From positions 1,863,858-1,927,857 of the forward strand of contig NW_006497557.1 in the NCBI RefSeq assembly GCF_000471905.2: DNA of 64,000 nucleotides. Reading direction: 5' to 3'. Below the pieces are notes generated by a model that saw only the letters and a list, made by a program, of their open reading frames with translations, made no database searches and was not told the origin of the DNA. This document shows positions 9,724 through 21,370 of the stretch, piece by piece. The position numbers and the translations under genes were made by a program. Positions within the stretch are counted from its first letter, which is position 1; every line of letters begins with the position of its first letter. This DNA comes from Amborella trichopoda (taxonomy: Eukaryota > Streptophyta > Magnoliopsida > Amborellales > Amborellaceae).

Positions 9724-12691
9724 TGGTTAGGTGCCTCGATCTTGCCCTCCAGATCTGGATGATCGGGCCAACCCGAGACTTTGAGATCGTTCTCTCGAGA
9801 ACCTCGTTCTAGAACAAAGGCAGGTATTATCAACTAATTAGAGATGAATTTAAGGTGGGTTTGGGACTTACTAGGGGTTGACTCATGTGGGCACCCTCTT
9901 AGATCACAAAGAAAGCCCCAAGTTGTAAAACTGGTTTGAATTCACCTCCCTTGGCTTGTAATCTCCTGTTTTCTGCAATCACACATATATGGAAAACGTT
10001 ACAAGATAGGTGGGTCAATAGACCTCACCTTGCCTTTTTGGTGAATGCACACGGGCGTGCACATTCAAAAAGATGAAGAGAATAATGAGAGAAGAAAGAT
10101 GGGGGAGAGAAGAATTTGACCAGGCGAGGAGATCAACATAATGACTAAACCGGTGAGTAATTAACCTGACGTGGTAGTAAAACGGGCTTGTTAACTCTGA
10201 CTGGCTCAACATAATTTCTACTAGACGATAATACCAATACTGACTGGGTAGACATGATGGCCAGTCTATCGTGGGAAAAAAGTGAGCACAGTAATTCTGA
10301 CACAACAACATTACGGCTAGATGACAAGACTACCATGGAAGGCTAATCTCGACCCCTCTTAATCAAACAAAAGATTAACAAAAAGAATGGAGATACAGAA
10401 AGAATTAGAAGTAGGCTAGAAGAAGAGAATAGAAAGGAGGAGGGAAGAGAAAGAAAGGAGGGAAAGAGTGTGAGAGAAGAGAGAAGGAAGGAGTAAAGAG
10501 AAAGAAAGGAGGGAAAGAGTGTGAGAGAAGAGAGAAGGAAGGAGTAAAGACACATACGGCAACATGTGGATGAGAAAGGAAACTTAATTGGAGATGAATC
10601 CCCGCTAGCTGTGACAAGTAGGGAGAAGAAGAAAAAGGCACAAGCGGTGATGTGCTTCCGTCAGTATGACAGAAGAGAGAGAAAGAATGAGACACAAGCG
10701 ACGTTAGACCATCACTGACTGTGTTTGGGAGAAGAGGCATGAGAAGTCACAGGTAACACTAAGACTTCATCGACAGTGTTAGATAAAGAAGAGAGAGAGG
10801 ACACAGGCGGCGCTAGGAATTGCCGGTTGTGTTTCAAGGAGAGGAGAAATAGGATACAAGAGGCATTAGGCATCATCAATTGTATTTGACCAAGAGGAGA
10901 GAGAGGACACAAACAATGCTAAGCATCCTTGGATGTGTTAAGAAGAGAGGCGAGAGAAGAATATAAGAGATGCTAAGCATCGTTGATTGTGTTAAGAAGA
11001 GAGGAGAGAGAAAGAGGTATAAAAATGAGAAGAAGAGAGAAAGAGAGATAAAGATGAGAAGAAGAGACAGAAAAAGAGATAGAGATGAGAAAAAGAGAGA
11101 GAATGAGGGGAGAAAATAGAAAGAGAAGCGGAGAGAGAAAGAGGGGAGGAGAGAGAAAGAGGGGAGGAAAGAGAAAGAGAAGAGAAGAGAGAAAGAAGGG
11201 AGTAGATAAAGAGAGGAGGAAAGAGAAAGAGAAGAGGAGAGAGAAAGAAGGGAGGAGAGAGAAAGTTACCTTATCAAGGGATACCGATCATTTTCTTCTC
11301 TCTTGTCTCACTCTCCAAGATGCACCCATGAACTCAAGCAAACGTTTAAGTCTTAACCGAATATTAAAGAATGAACTCAAGGGGATTTTACAATTTGGCT
11401 TTGCATGCTTATATAGAATTAGGCCCAAACATGGGTGGATGCCTAAAAACTACCTAGAATTGAAGATAATTATGATTTAATTGAATTAGAAGAAATTCTA
11501 AAAATGGGTGTAAAAGGACTGTTTTGCCCCTGCTTAACAATGTGTGGAATTCCAGAACAGTCCCTGCTGCTGCCCAAGAACTTGCGTGATCTTCCATGAT
11601 TGACATGAGGTTATTCTGATGCTCGTTTGATCTAAAGATGATTTTTTTCTTTTAGGGCTCGGCATGACGATCGATTTGATACCAACTTCGAGCCATGAAT
11701 CATGTTCTTGAGCCATGATCATGAGACTTGAATTTTGGATGAATCTTGGATTGATAGTGCGCTCGTTTCTTAATTTTTTTTCTTTAGTTTCTTCACTGAA
11801 TCCCACTAAGCATGCTGTCATGATCACGTTGCAACAAACGCAACTCAATTTCGTTTCCCGATGAAGATTTTGTTGTCTTGCGTTTTTTACCGGAATCTTG
11901 TAATCCGGAGGCTGAAATTTACAGCAGCTTTGACACCTTCGTGTGTGAAATCCAACCGTTCATCATACATGGGGTTCGGACTAAAGATAGCCACAGACCA
12001 TACACACATAATGCAATTGGCTTTGTGTCGATCGACTGCGCGAGCGTCATGATATGGCCGCTCGAGTGAGGCATGCTGCTGCTGAATTTTCTGTAATTTT
12101 GTTCACTCGGGCATCGTTACGGGGTGTAACATATATCGAAACGCTCGTCTTAGCGAGAAGAACATGCTCACAAAATTTGAGCATGATCCGACACCGGACG
12201 AGTGAGATATGAGTCTCAAAAGTCACTGTTGTGACTGTGAAAATAACCACCTTTAATGGTGTTTTGGTACAGGGTGGCCACACGGGAATAGTGTGCGATC
12301 TACCCCTTTTTGGTATTTTACCCATAACTTTGCCCTGGAGTGCCAGATTAAGCTAAAACTTGACCCATAAGGGTTTTTGATCGTGTCAGATCCAATGGTA
12401 GTAGTTCCACAACTCTTTGATGCAATAATAGTAAATATAGTTCTAGTTATAGGGTCCATGTCATGTGTTAGAGGCCAAATTTTTCATAATTTTTTCTTTG
12501 TGTTCACTACCTTAGACATGTCTGATTGGGATGAAACTTGGAAGGTGGCCTTTTGGAGTGCTTATGAAGATCTTGACTAGTTCTGAGGCCATTTTGAGAC
12601 TGTCAAAATGTCCATCGTTTTGAGGCTTTATTGACCTGCTTTCTATTTATTCCACAATATGGACCAAGGTACTGAAAAATGCGTTCAAACA
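9724..12691 (-). mobile_element. 3' LTR of Tat element A (family X)
   Basis: On its own strand it begins TGTTTGAACGC at 12,691 and ends CACCTAACCA at 9,724. A TATA-like TTCTATATAAG lies at 11,419-11,409. The 9,900-11,280 stretch is very purine-rich on the plus strand (GAGAGAAAGA-type runs) and carries a reduced form of the minisatellite. At 12,691 it joins the 3' region of A exactly as in copies B and D. Confidence 0.85.
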
Positions 12692-12702
12692 GCTTGCCTC
12701 AT

Positions 12703-12743
12703 CGAATGTTGTGCCTTGAGGAAAGAGAGAAGGACAACATTCG
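12703..12743 (-). other. Conserved hairpin 11 nt upstream of the 3' LTR, copy A
   Basis: Arms CGAATGTTGT (plus 12,703-12,712) and ACAACATTCG (12,734-12,743) pair perfectly over 10 bp around a 21-nt interior, which itself has a short CCTT/AAGG pairing. The spacing to the LTR edge at 12,691 is 11 nt. The same structure occurs at 37,661-37,701 and 53,170-53,210. No polypurine tract is visible between the hairpin and the LTR. Confidence 0.8.
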
Positions 12744-13157
12744 AAAAATTTCCTTCAGCTTTATTGCTTTTTGCTTCCTAGCCTTAGGACCACATGAACA
12801 CCGAGGAGATTCACGCAATGGCGCAACTAGGATGCTCAGACGTAGCGATGCATTGTTTGTAGGTCCATCCATGGAGACTTTAGTGGGAGAAGAGACCTTT
12901 CTTACGGGATCTTATCGAAGTCCTCACCCTCATGTGGACTGTTGGTCATTCTGAAGCTAAGGATTTTGTACGGACCTCGTCTGTCAGAATTAGCCCTTCT
13001 GAAAATTGAGTGTCGTGTCGAAGGGAATTATTCCCATTTAGTCTAGGTTTATGTGTATCCTCTGGTGTTGAGCCACGTTTCAAGGATTTGGTTTGTTTGT
13101 GTGCTGAAGGGACTTCTGGTGGTGATGTCTGCTTCATGCATCAGTTGTTCTTTGGCG

Positions 13158-13453
13158 AGTAGGGTACCTCAGTTTATCGAGGTGACCAGCTTTGAGTATA
13201 ACCCCTATCCACTGCTTTGCAGCTATGACAATCATCATGCCCCCCTTCTTTGAGAGAGGCTTCAACCCTGATTCCTGCTCCAAAGTCATCGCTGATTTCG
13301 TGGTGAGTAGGGTACCTCAGTTTATCGAGGTGACCAGCTTTGGGTATAACCCATACCCACTGCTTTGTAGCTACGACAATCATGATCCTCCTCTTCTTTG
13401 AGAGGGGCTTTAATCGTGATTACCGCTCCAAAATGATAGTGCACTTAACTTTC
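13158..13453. repeat. 148-bp tandem duplication in the Tat A 3' region
   Basis: Two copies start at 13,158 and 13,306 with AGTAGGGTACCTCAGTTTAT. They differ by scattered substitutions. Element C begins inside the equivalent unit at 40,321, and D has a 145-149 bp tandem repeat at a comparable place (53,588 onward). Confidence 0.85.
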
Positions 13454-14399
13454 TTGAGGCGTCTTCAACATGTTGGGGTGTGTTGGTGACCTTACGAGAA
13501 TGATTCTCTTCTTTATGAGACTTGTCTTGCTTTCTTAGCGAATCTTCTTTCCAATGAGTCCTTTTTACAACTGGACTTAGATTGTCGAAATCATTACCTT
13601 GAAGCTCCTATTTTTAAAATTGTGACCCCAGGGATTTTTCTTTTTGAGTGTGGGCTGAAGCCACCTATTGAGGCGAATGCCGCATCAACCTGTTTATTGG
13701 TCCAAGCGTCCTTTGCGGATTTTCAGTTGAACTTGGGAAGCGGCACTGTAGAGATGGTTTATACCAATTCCTTTTTTTATTTAGGGCTCTTTTACTCATG
13801 ACCTTTCGGCCATGTCCACCTTTATTCTTCCATTTTTACTCATGGTGCCCTTTTGGGTTTTCACCGTGCCCGATCTTTATTCACGGAGCTCTTTTACTCA
13901 TGGTTTCTTGACCATGCACGTTCGTCATTTTTACTCATGGCATTCCCTTATTAAGGTATACACCATGCTCGTTTATATTTTTTTTTGTAAAGGCGTGTTT
14001 ACGGTCATGCCTTTGGGACTTGTGCGAAGCCTTTTAAAGTTATGCAGCCAGAACATGCACTACAGTTTAAGGTCATATAGCTGGATCATGGTGGTAATGG
14101 ATGGTAGCCTATAGAGGCCATGGAGTGAGTATAGTAGTGGTTTTAGCTCACTTTTGGGGAGATGGCACAAGGCTACTTATGAAAGATGGATGATGTACGA
14201 AAGGTGGGTGACAAAATGGTGACTCACTATCTTACGATGAGTATAGGTGGCGAGATGGTTCACCATTTTGTGAGCACAAGTGAGAGTCACTGAGGAATGG
14301 TGGAGGATGATGAAGTGAATGGACTCACTGGCGAGGTAGTTAAGGTGGTGCACGTGCATGAAGGTGCACGTAAAAAGTGCGTGTGCGTATGTGGGAGCG

Positions 14400-14830
14400 A
14401 GTTTATGGTCATACCTCTGGGACCTGTGCAAAGCAATTTATCGTCAGGCGCCCAGGACGTGCACTATGGTTTAGAGTCATATAGCTTGGACCGTGGTTAT
14501 GCAATTTAAAGTCATGCAACTACTACCATGCAGTTTAAGGTCGTGCAACTAGACCTCCACTACAGTTTATGGTATATAGTTTGGACCGTGGTGCTGAGCA
14601 TTTTAATGTCATGCAGCTAGGACATGTAATATAGTTTAAAGTCATATAGCTTAGACCATGCAGTTTAGGGTCATGTAGCTAGACCGCCGCTATAGTGTAT
14701 GGTCGTATAGTTCGGACCCTGCCATTTAAGGTCGTGCACCTGGACTAAGGCTATGCAGTTTAAGGTCATGCAACGTGGACCATGGCTGTGCTATTTAAGG
14801 TCATGCAATGTGGATCGAGGTGTGGGTCGT
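14400..14830. repeat. Array of short GTTTAAGGTCATGCA units
   Basis: Roughly 30-36 bp imperfect units with the phrases GTTTAAGGTCATGCA and TATAGCTTGGACC alternate through this stretch. Matching arrays occur at 41,440-41,850 (element C) and, inverted, at 35,090-35,430 and 35,880-36,090 (element B), with different copy number and order. Confidence 0.75.
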
Positions 14831-15389
14831 CATGTAAGTGAAGCTTCATGGGAATAGGTCTTGTAGACAGCATTCTGCCCTTAGGGATAAAATAGTTAAT
14901 GATATACACAAGCAGAGAGCTTTTTTAGATGGGGATGGTGGCCCTACGAGGAGTGGCAAACTTTTGCTGGGGATTAGTAGGGTAAGTGTGACTCCTTGAG
15001 GATAAAATGGTTAAATCCAGCAAGTGACTCAGATGGGAAGGCCCATCATTGGGGAAAAGGGGACGAATGTGGGTCCTTTATATCCTTGAGGACAAAATAA
15101 TTAGATGTGAGGTAGACCCATTGGGGGTTGTAGTAGTAAAACTGACCCTAACTCCGATGGGGATAATAAGCTGCATCATGAGTATGACTCTCCTACTGGG
15201 GATGAGAAGTCATGGCCTGAGTTTAAATGACCTAGGTACCACTTTGCTGAGGATAATAGGTCACGGTCAAAGTGAACTTCACTGGGGATAACAGTAATAG
15301 GACACACACGGCTTCACCCTGGAGTATGCGACAATAGACTATTTCAAACACGATCGACGGTAGGTGCAACGACCAGTATTTCTTGAATA

Positions 15390-15730
15390 CTCAGCTGGCA
15401 TTGGGTTTGTCAAAAACACAGCCAGCACTGGGTTTGTTAAAACCACAGCCAGTGTTGAGAACGACTCGTGCTATCTCTTAAACACACAGTTGACACTAGG
15501 TTTGTTGAAAGCACAGCCGGCGATAAGAAGGACCAACATCATTTCTTGAACACAGATCACGCTGAGGACAACCCGTGCTATCTCTTGAGCACATCCGGTG
15601 CGGAGTCATTGCGAACACAAGTGGCCCTATGGTTGTTGAGGACACAGCCGGTGCTGGGGTTACTGAGGACGCAGGTAGCGTTGGGGTTACTGTGGATGTA
15701 GCCGGCATTGGGTAATCTCAATAACACGGT
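15390..15730. repeat. Array of CACAGCCGGCG-type units, Tat A
   Basis: Imperfect units of about 30-40 bp contain AACACAGCCGGTGCTGGG-like cores. A smaller cluster follows at 16,650-16,800. A closely similar core is found in the tandem repeat of the unrelated chromovirus W LTR (56,390-56,608 and 63,770-64,000). Confidence 0.7.
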
Positions 15731-15931
15731 CGGCGTTGGCCGTAGATTGGTATTCAAGCCCTGAACCGAGCCTAACCAGGTTCTGGCCCTTATTGCAATG
15801 GGATTTTACAAGCGAAGATGAGAGTTGCCTTGGGCCCTGGGCCAAAGCCGGACCCGACCCATCGTCATTTGGCCTTCTAAGACACAGCTGGGATTCCTAG
15901 TTTGTGAGGGGCATTTGAGGGAAGCATCGAC

Positions 15932-15975
15932 TATAAAAGGGGACGACCCCCATTTTCACTTTTTCACTGAAGGTA
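15932..15975 (+). promoter_or_regulatory. Promoter-like TATA module, antisense to element A
   Basis: The plus strand has TATAAAAGG at 15,932-15,940, then a GGGGACGACCCCC hairpin-like string and TTTTTCACTGAAGG. Element C carries the same module at 42,568-42,612 (TATATAAGG, then GGGGTAAAACCCC and TTTCACCGAAGG). The TATA and the downstream initiator-like sequence are well conserved and point against the element's own transcription. No downstream long ORF is visible. Confidence 0.45.
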
Positions 15976-16909
15976 AAAACATAAAGTAAAAAATTTAAAC
16001 AGTGAGAAGGAAATTTCCAGTAGGAGTTTTGGCAACCACCAGGTATTTCGACAAGGGTTAGCGGGAGTTCACCGGTAGCAGGGAAGGTTCCAGCCAAGCA
16101 AAAGGAACACCAGCGAGGAAGACCGTGTTTTTGCCAGATTTGCAGGAGTTTGGCATAAGGGGAGGGAGTTTACTGAGGAAGAGGGAACTCAGGCCGTGGC
16201 TTTTGAGGGTTCTGGTGGAGGTAGGAGGAGGCGAGAGTTGCAACAGTGAGCTGGTAAGGCATTTCGGCTAGTTTTATGAGTAATCCGACAGACGTAGATG
16301 ATTTTCAAGTAACTTGGGGGAGGTTTGAAGAGGTTTTTCGACAGTGAAATGAGAGGTCCAGCAGGAATCCCGAGGGTTAAGGGCAGACCGTCATTGGAGG
16401 TGGACAGTTGCGATCCACATGTGTGAGGACGTGTGTCCAGTGAGGAGGTGGACGGTTGCCCTTGGAAATCATGCAACCGTCAAGGAGGCGAAGGGACTTT
16501 GGACAAAAAATGAGGGGTCTCAAAAACAAAGGAGACGCATGGAAAACGAAAAGCGACCGGGAGGACTTAAAACACGCTGGTGCTGACTCAGGATATGCAA
16601 CCAGCGTAGGGCCCAAGTAAGATAGCTGGAGCTAGCTTTTAAGATATGCGGCTTACGATAGGCATTAAAAACACAGTCGGCACTGACCTTTTAGAAACAC
16701 AGTCGGCGTTGGTCCTTAAGAAAGGCAGTCGGCGCTGGGAGTTAACAGCACAATTGGCACTAGCCTTTGGGAGACTCAGCCGGTGCTGGCCACAGACGGA
16801 AATTATTTGTGCATGGTCAGCGTCATGTTGCTCGTGGTGTTATTCACGTGCGGCAATGAGTCACATGTAGGAACTGTTGTGCACAACGCTGAGCCATGTG
16901 TGGCGACTA

Positions 16910-17368
16910 TCACGCACGACGCTGACTTGGGTAGGCAAAGGGTGGTAAGGCCTGGTTAATGATGCCCATTGAAAGTGAAGTCCTCCGGTAAAATACTGAA
17001 GTCCAGATTGTTTTCTGGAAGGGCATCCACTGTGAACGGGGTATGCTCTCCATCATAAGCCAGTTCCTTGTCAGATAAGTCTTCTTTGTATGTTTGATAT
17101 ACTCGTCAGATGAATTGAAGCACACTCCAAAATGGTTGGCTTCTTCGTTTGGCCTATAACTGTCCTCTTTGAAGACACTCATCAGATGAATTGAAGATGA
17201 CTCTCCAAGCGGTTTTGCTTCTTCTTCATTATGAGGGTGTTTCTTTGGTGGGTTTGCTTCTTCTTCATGGGGAGAGAAATTCTTCGGTGCATTTGCTTCC
17301 TCTTCATGAGGAGAGAAATTATTTTGGGCTTGTAACCATCCTCTTATCCTCAAATGCAAGAGCACCAC
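16910..17368 (-). CDS. Small extra ORF downstream of pol, Tat A (152 aa, function unknown)
   Basis: An open frame in sense with pol, starting 180 bp after the pol stop at 17,548. Residues about 20-60 are three Glu-rich 13-residue repeats (NFSPHEEEANAPK type; 39-bp units). Its middle and C-terminal part contains IKHTKKTYLTRNWLMMESIP. The ORFs at 30,944-31,318 and 43,712-44,140, in the same position of two other Tat copies, share that block. I recognise no domain. It could be a decayed accessory protein of the element or a fortuitously open conserved 3' sequence. Most differences from copy C in the shared block change the amino acid, so there is no sign of current selection. Confidence 0.45.
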   Translation of the reverse strand: MVLLHLRIRGWLQAQNNFSPHEEEANAPKNFSPHEEEANPPKKHPHNEEEAKPLGESSSIHLMSVFKEDSYRPNEEANHFGVCFNSSDEYIKHTKKTYLTRNWLMMESIPRSQWMPFQKTIWTSVFYRRTSLSMGIINQALPPFAYPSQRRA

Positions 17369-17547
17369 TGCAAATTTTGGTTTGTAACCATCCTCTTATC
17401 CTCAGATACAAGAGACTTGCAACTTCCTTAATAATGGGCTTTTTGGCTTGTAACTTGTAACTCGTTTTTACTCCAATAAAACAGAGTTAGACTTTGTTTG
17501 AACTGTCTTTCTTGCTTTGCATTGAGTCTTTTTTTCTTGAATACGTG

Positions 17548-20500
17548 TCATGGATAATACTTCTTTAGATATTGCCCATTGATAGGGGCATTGCCTCCTC
17601 TCCATCAGGATGTGCAAGTATGTAAGCCCCATTTGGCGGGACCTTTTTTACTATAAAGGGACCTTCCCACTTGGATTCAAACTTCCCTTTACGATGTTCA
17701 TGCATAACAATTGGCCTCTTGACAGCCAGAACTAAATCCCCACCGGTGAATGAGCGGACTTTAACAGACTTGTCGAAAGCCCTCTTCATTCTCCCTTGAT
17801 TGAGTTAGAGGTTCTGTTGAGCCTCTAGCCTCTTTTCATCGAGCGCATCCAATTCTTGATACCGAAGTTGGACTCTCTCATCTTCGGTTAGTCCTGGATG
17901 TATAGCGACACGTAATGAAGGAATCTTAATTTCAAGGGGTAAAAATGCTTCACCCCCATAAACCAGAGAGTAAGGAGTGGAATCAACAGCATTTTGTGTA
18001 GTAATATGATAAGCCCATAGTGCTTCAGGAAGCTTCTCGTGTCAGTTCTTCTTTGATTTCGATACCGATTTTCATAAAACGTTGCACATGGTCTTATTGA
18101 AAGCCTTAGCTAATCTGTTGGCTCTAGAGTGATACATAGTCAAGTATCTCCACTCGAAACCGAACTGGTTAACCAGGTGGTCAATATGATGACTTTGAAA
18201 TTGAAAGCCATTGTCTGAGATAATCCAGTCAGGCACCCCAAACCGGTATATAATATGATGTCAAACAAAATTGGCTACTATTGTACAAGGAACTTGCTTA
18301 AGGGGGACCGCTTCACCCCACTTAGAGAAATAATCTTTTGCAGCTAGAATAAAAACATGAACCATTACCGAAGGAGGGTCAATGGGTCCTACAATGTCCA
18401 TACCGCATTGTGAAAAGGGCCATGATGACGCTGTAGGGTGTAAGGGTTCTGGAGGTTAGTGAACAAGACTTGAATGTATTGGCACACCTGCCACTTCTTA
18501 GCGTAGTTTAAAGAATCAACAATCATCGAAGGGCAATAACACCCCAATCTACGTGTCTGTTCATAGAGCTTAGGACCAGATTGGTGTAGTCCACAAATGT
18601 CTGAGTGTACTTCTTCTAACACCTTATTTGCTTCTTGCACGTCCACACATATAATAGAATACCATCAAATGGCCATCTGAAAAGAGCATCTCCTTTAAGG
18701 CGGGTATACTTGGTAGACATTCTACGTACACTGCTGTGCTCGACACGATCTTTCGGGAGCCTGCCATGTTTTAGGAAACTAGTGATGGGCTCTATCCAAT
18801 TTTCTACCTGTTCAATTTCTGAGCATACTGGGTCGAAGAATCCTGGTTCTTGGTTACGAACCTTAACTCCTTGACTCCATGCCATTTCTTATTCAGTCTT
18901 ACGTACTTATTTAGCTGATAGAAGTGCTCCTAATGGATAAGGAGGGAGCTTGGGAAGATATTTCTCTCATCATCTGCATCTATCCCGGTTCTTAGTTCAA
19001 CATGTCTCCATTCTGCCACCTAGACAAGCGTGGGTCCTAATGAGGATAATTGAATTGTAACGCTGAGTTTTGCAAGTGCATCAACTTGCAAGTTTAACCT
19101 CCTGAGGACGTGATTCAGGGATACATCCTCCAATTGGGCCATTTATGATTTTACAGTATTGTGATAAGGCTTGAGAGTGTCTTCTCTCACGTCATAGATC
19201 TCTTTGAGCTGTCGAATAACCAACTCAGAGTCATCATAGATCTTGAGCTGCTCCAAGTCTAAGTCTGAAGCTATTTCCAACCCAATTATTAAAGGCCGGA
19301 TATTCTGCCTCATTATGAGGACCGACTTGACAGAGAGAGAAGGAAAGTGGCAAATACTCCTCCTTTTGGAGTTAGGAATAGTACTCTGGTGCCTCCTCCG
19401 TCGGATTGGAAGGCTCTGTCGAAGTACAATGACCATGCATGAGCAAGGTCAGCATAGAACACTTCTTCATCAGGATAGTCATCGACAACGAAGATTCCAC
19501 CGATACGGGGTGTGCTACGAGAAAATCATCCAAGGCCTGGCCTTCTGTGGGACATACGTGATGTCGAATTCCATTAACATAAATGCCAACTTAGCAAGGC
19601 GCCCTGACAAGCATGGACGTGTCATGAGAAACTTTATAGGATCTGCTTTTGATATAAGTTTCACTTCATGACCAAGTAAATAATGATGAAGCTTTTGTAC
19701 TGCGAATATCAAAGCAAGGCACATCTTTTCTATAGGGGGATAATTCTTCTTAGTCAACTGCATCCAACGGTTGAGATAATATAGTGTTGTTTCTTTTCCC
19801 TCGTCATTGTTTTGTCCTAACAATGCCCCGAGTGACTCATCCGGAGTAGTGACGTATAGGATGAGAGGTTTTTCAACACTTGCGTAGAAAGTATTGGAGG
19901 ATTGAGCAAATATTGCTTGATGTCGTCAAGGGCTGCTTGACATGCTTCATCCCAAATGAACAGAGTATCCTTCTTTAACAGGTGTGTAAAGGGTTTACAG
20001 CAATATGAAAGATTTGAGATCAACCTACGGATGTATGCTAGCTGTCCTTGAAGAGAACGCAGTTCTTGCAGTGTAGTTGGCGACGAAATTTATTGAATCG
20101 CCTTAATCTTAACTGGCTCAACTTCAAGCCCTTGATGTCTGACAATGAACCTCAAGAACTTTCTCCAACGTGCACCAAAAGAGCATTTCAGTGGGTTCAT
20201 TTTAAGTTGATGAAAACGTAGCATTTTCGAGGTCTCTCGTGTAAGTGTCTTTCTCATTGGATTTTACCACCAATTAATCTACATAGCACTCTACCTCCTT
20301 GTGCATCATGTCTTTGAAGATGGTCGTCATTTCTCTTTGGTATGTGGCACCAGCATTCTTTAATCCAAAAGGGATCATTGTGTAATAAAAGACCCCTTTT
20401 AGAGTTAAGAATGCAGTGGCTTCCTCATCTTCAAGCGCCATCTGTATCTGATTATACTCAAAGTATCTATCAGTGAGGGAAAAGATTTGACAGTGAGCCA

Positions 20501-21370
20501 TAGAATCGATGATCATCTCGGTGAATGGCAACGGGAAGTCATCCATTGGACAAGCGGTATTCAGGTCGCTGAAGTCGATGAAAACCCTGATTTGGCCATT
20601 CTTCTTCTTGACTCGAACAACATTTTCTAGCCATTTCGAATACTTGACTTTACGAATGGAGCCTGCTTGTTTGAGTTTGGTAACTTTGGCATCGATCTAC
20701 ATTTCGAGGTCAGGCTTAAACCTCCTTGATTTCTATGTGACAGTCAGATCAATGTCGAGATGGTGAAAGGCGACTTGAGGGTCTAAATTAGGCATTTCAT
20801 GGTAATTCCAAGCAAAGACGTCTCGGTTCGCTCGCAAGAAAGTAGTGAAATTTTCTTTCTCTTCTGGAGACATATTCGTTGATATGAAAGTGGGTCTAAG
20901 GTCGATTCGTCTCCAAGAATTATCTCCTTGAGCTCGTCAGCTGTGGCTTGGCGGCCTTCTTCCCATTCTTCGGGGGCTTCTTACAACCCTTCCTCATTGT
21001 TTTCAAAGGTCTTTTGATCAAAGTTGAGTGCAGAGACCCATGATCCTAGCATCTCCGCCTTTGATAGAGGTTCAGGGTGGAACATAATTTTTGCACCTTC
21101 CCCAGATTGAGGAACAAAAGGATCTTTCGTAGATATAGACCGTATCTCAGGCTGTAGGGTTCGACTGGGGGATTACAGGGAATTTGAGATTCAACGATTG
21201 TGGCACATGAAGTGTCCTCATACAAATCACATGGCCTTTGAATGGGTGTCTGCAGTGTTTACCCCATGTTGGCTGGTGCTTCATAGACTTCTACCACATG
21301 GCAAGCTTCCTGAGAGTAGAAGCTTTTCCCTCTTGATTCTCTCAGTCTCTACTCAAATTCAAGCTTAGGG
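17548..21370 (-). pseudogene. Tat element A pol: reverse transcriptase, two RNases H, integrase
   Basis: Read high to low: a linker region, then reverse transcriptase with MDDFPLPFTEM, YFEYNQIQMA and FGLKNAGATYQ (20,546-20,274). At the catalytic YVDD the second Asp codon is replaced by a stop (YVD*LVVKS). The first RNase H and connection (SLGALLGQNN, KMCLALIFAVQKL, SGRLAK, FDITYVPQKA) lies at about 19,850-19,515. The second, archaeal-type RNase H (LEQLKIYDDSELVIRQL) is near 19,270-19,190. The integrase zinc region (GPKLYEQTRRLG) is near 18,600 and the C-terminal segment (GKFESKWEGPFIVKK) at 17,789-17,565. The frame ends INGQYLKKYYP at 17,548. The dual RNase H marks the Tat/Ogre lineage. Stops and shifts occur throughout. 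Confidence 0.9.

Larger units (their letters stand above)
12692..16909 (-). repeat. Repeat-rich 3' region of Tat element A
   Basis: This untranslated region between the extra ORF and the 3' LTR matches 34,615-37,712 (inverted, element B), 40,321-43,700 (element C) and 53,159-55,940 (element D). It contains several unrelated tandem arrays: a 148-bp duplication, phrases of about 35 bp built on GTTTAAGGTCATGCA (14,400-14,830), GGGGATAA-containing units (14,880-15,300) and CACAGCCGGCG-type units (15,390-15,730 and 16,650-16,800). I find no convincing coding frame. Tat-lineage 3' untranslated regions are known to be hypervariable and rich in tandem repeats. Confidence 0.8.

Noticed and set aside
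10343..11280. Purine-rich tract as a possible regulatory or triplex-forming region
   Set aside because: It is low-complexity GA sequence in an LTR; nothing beyond composition supports a role.
12703..17500. Interpretation of the Tat 3' region as a very long LTR of its own, starting at the TGTTGTGC motif
   Set aside because: Element B has X LTRs at both ends, with the primer site right after the left one, so the region between pol and the right X LTR is internal. The TGTTGTGC motif is part of the hairpin.
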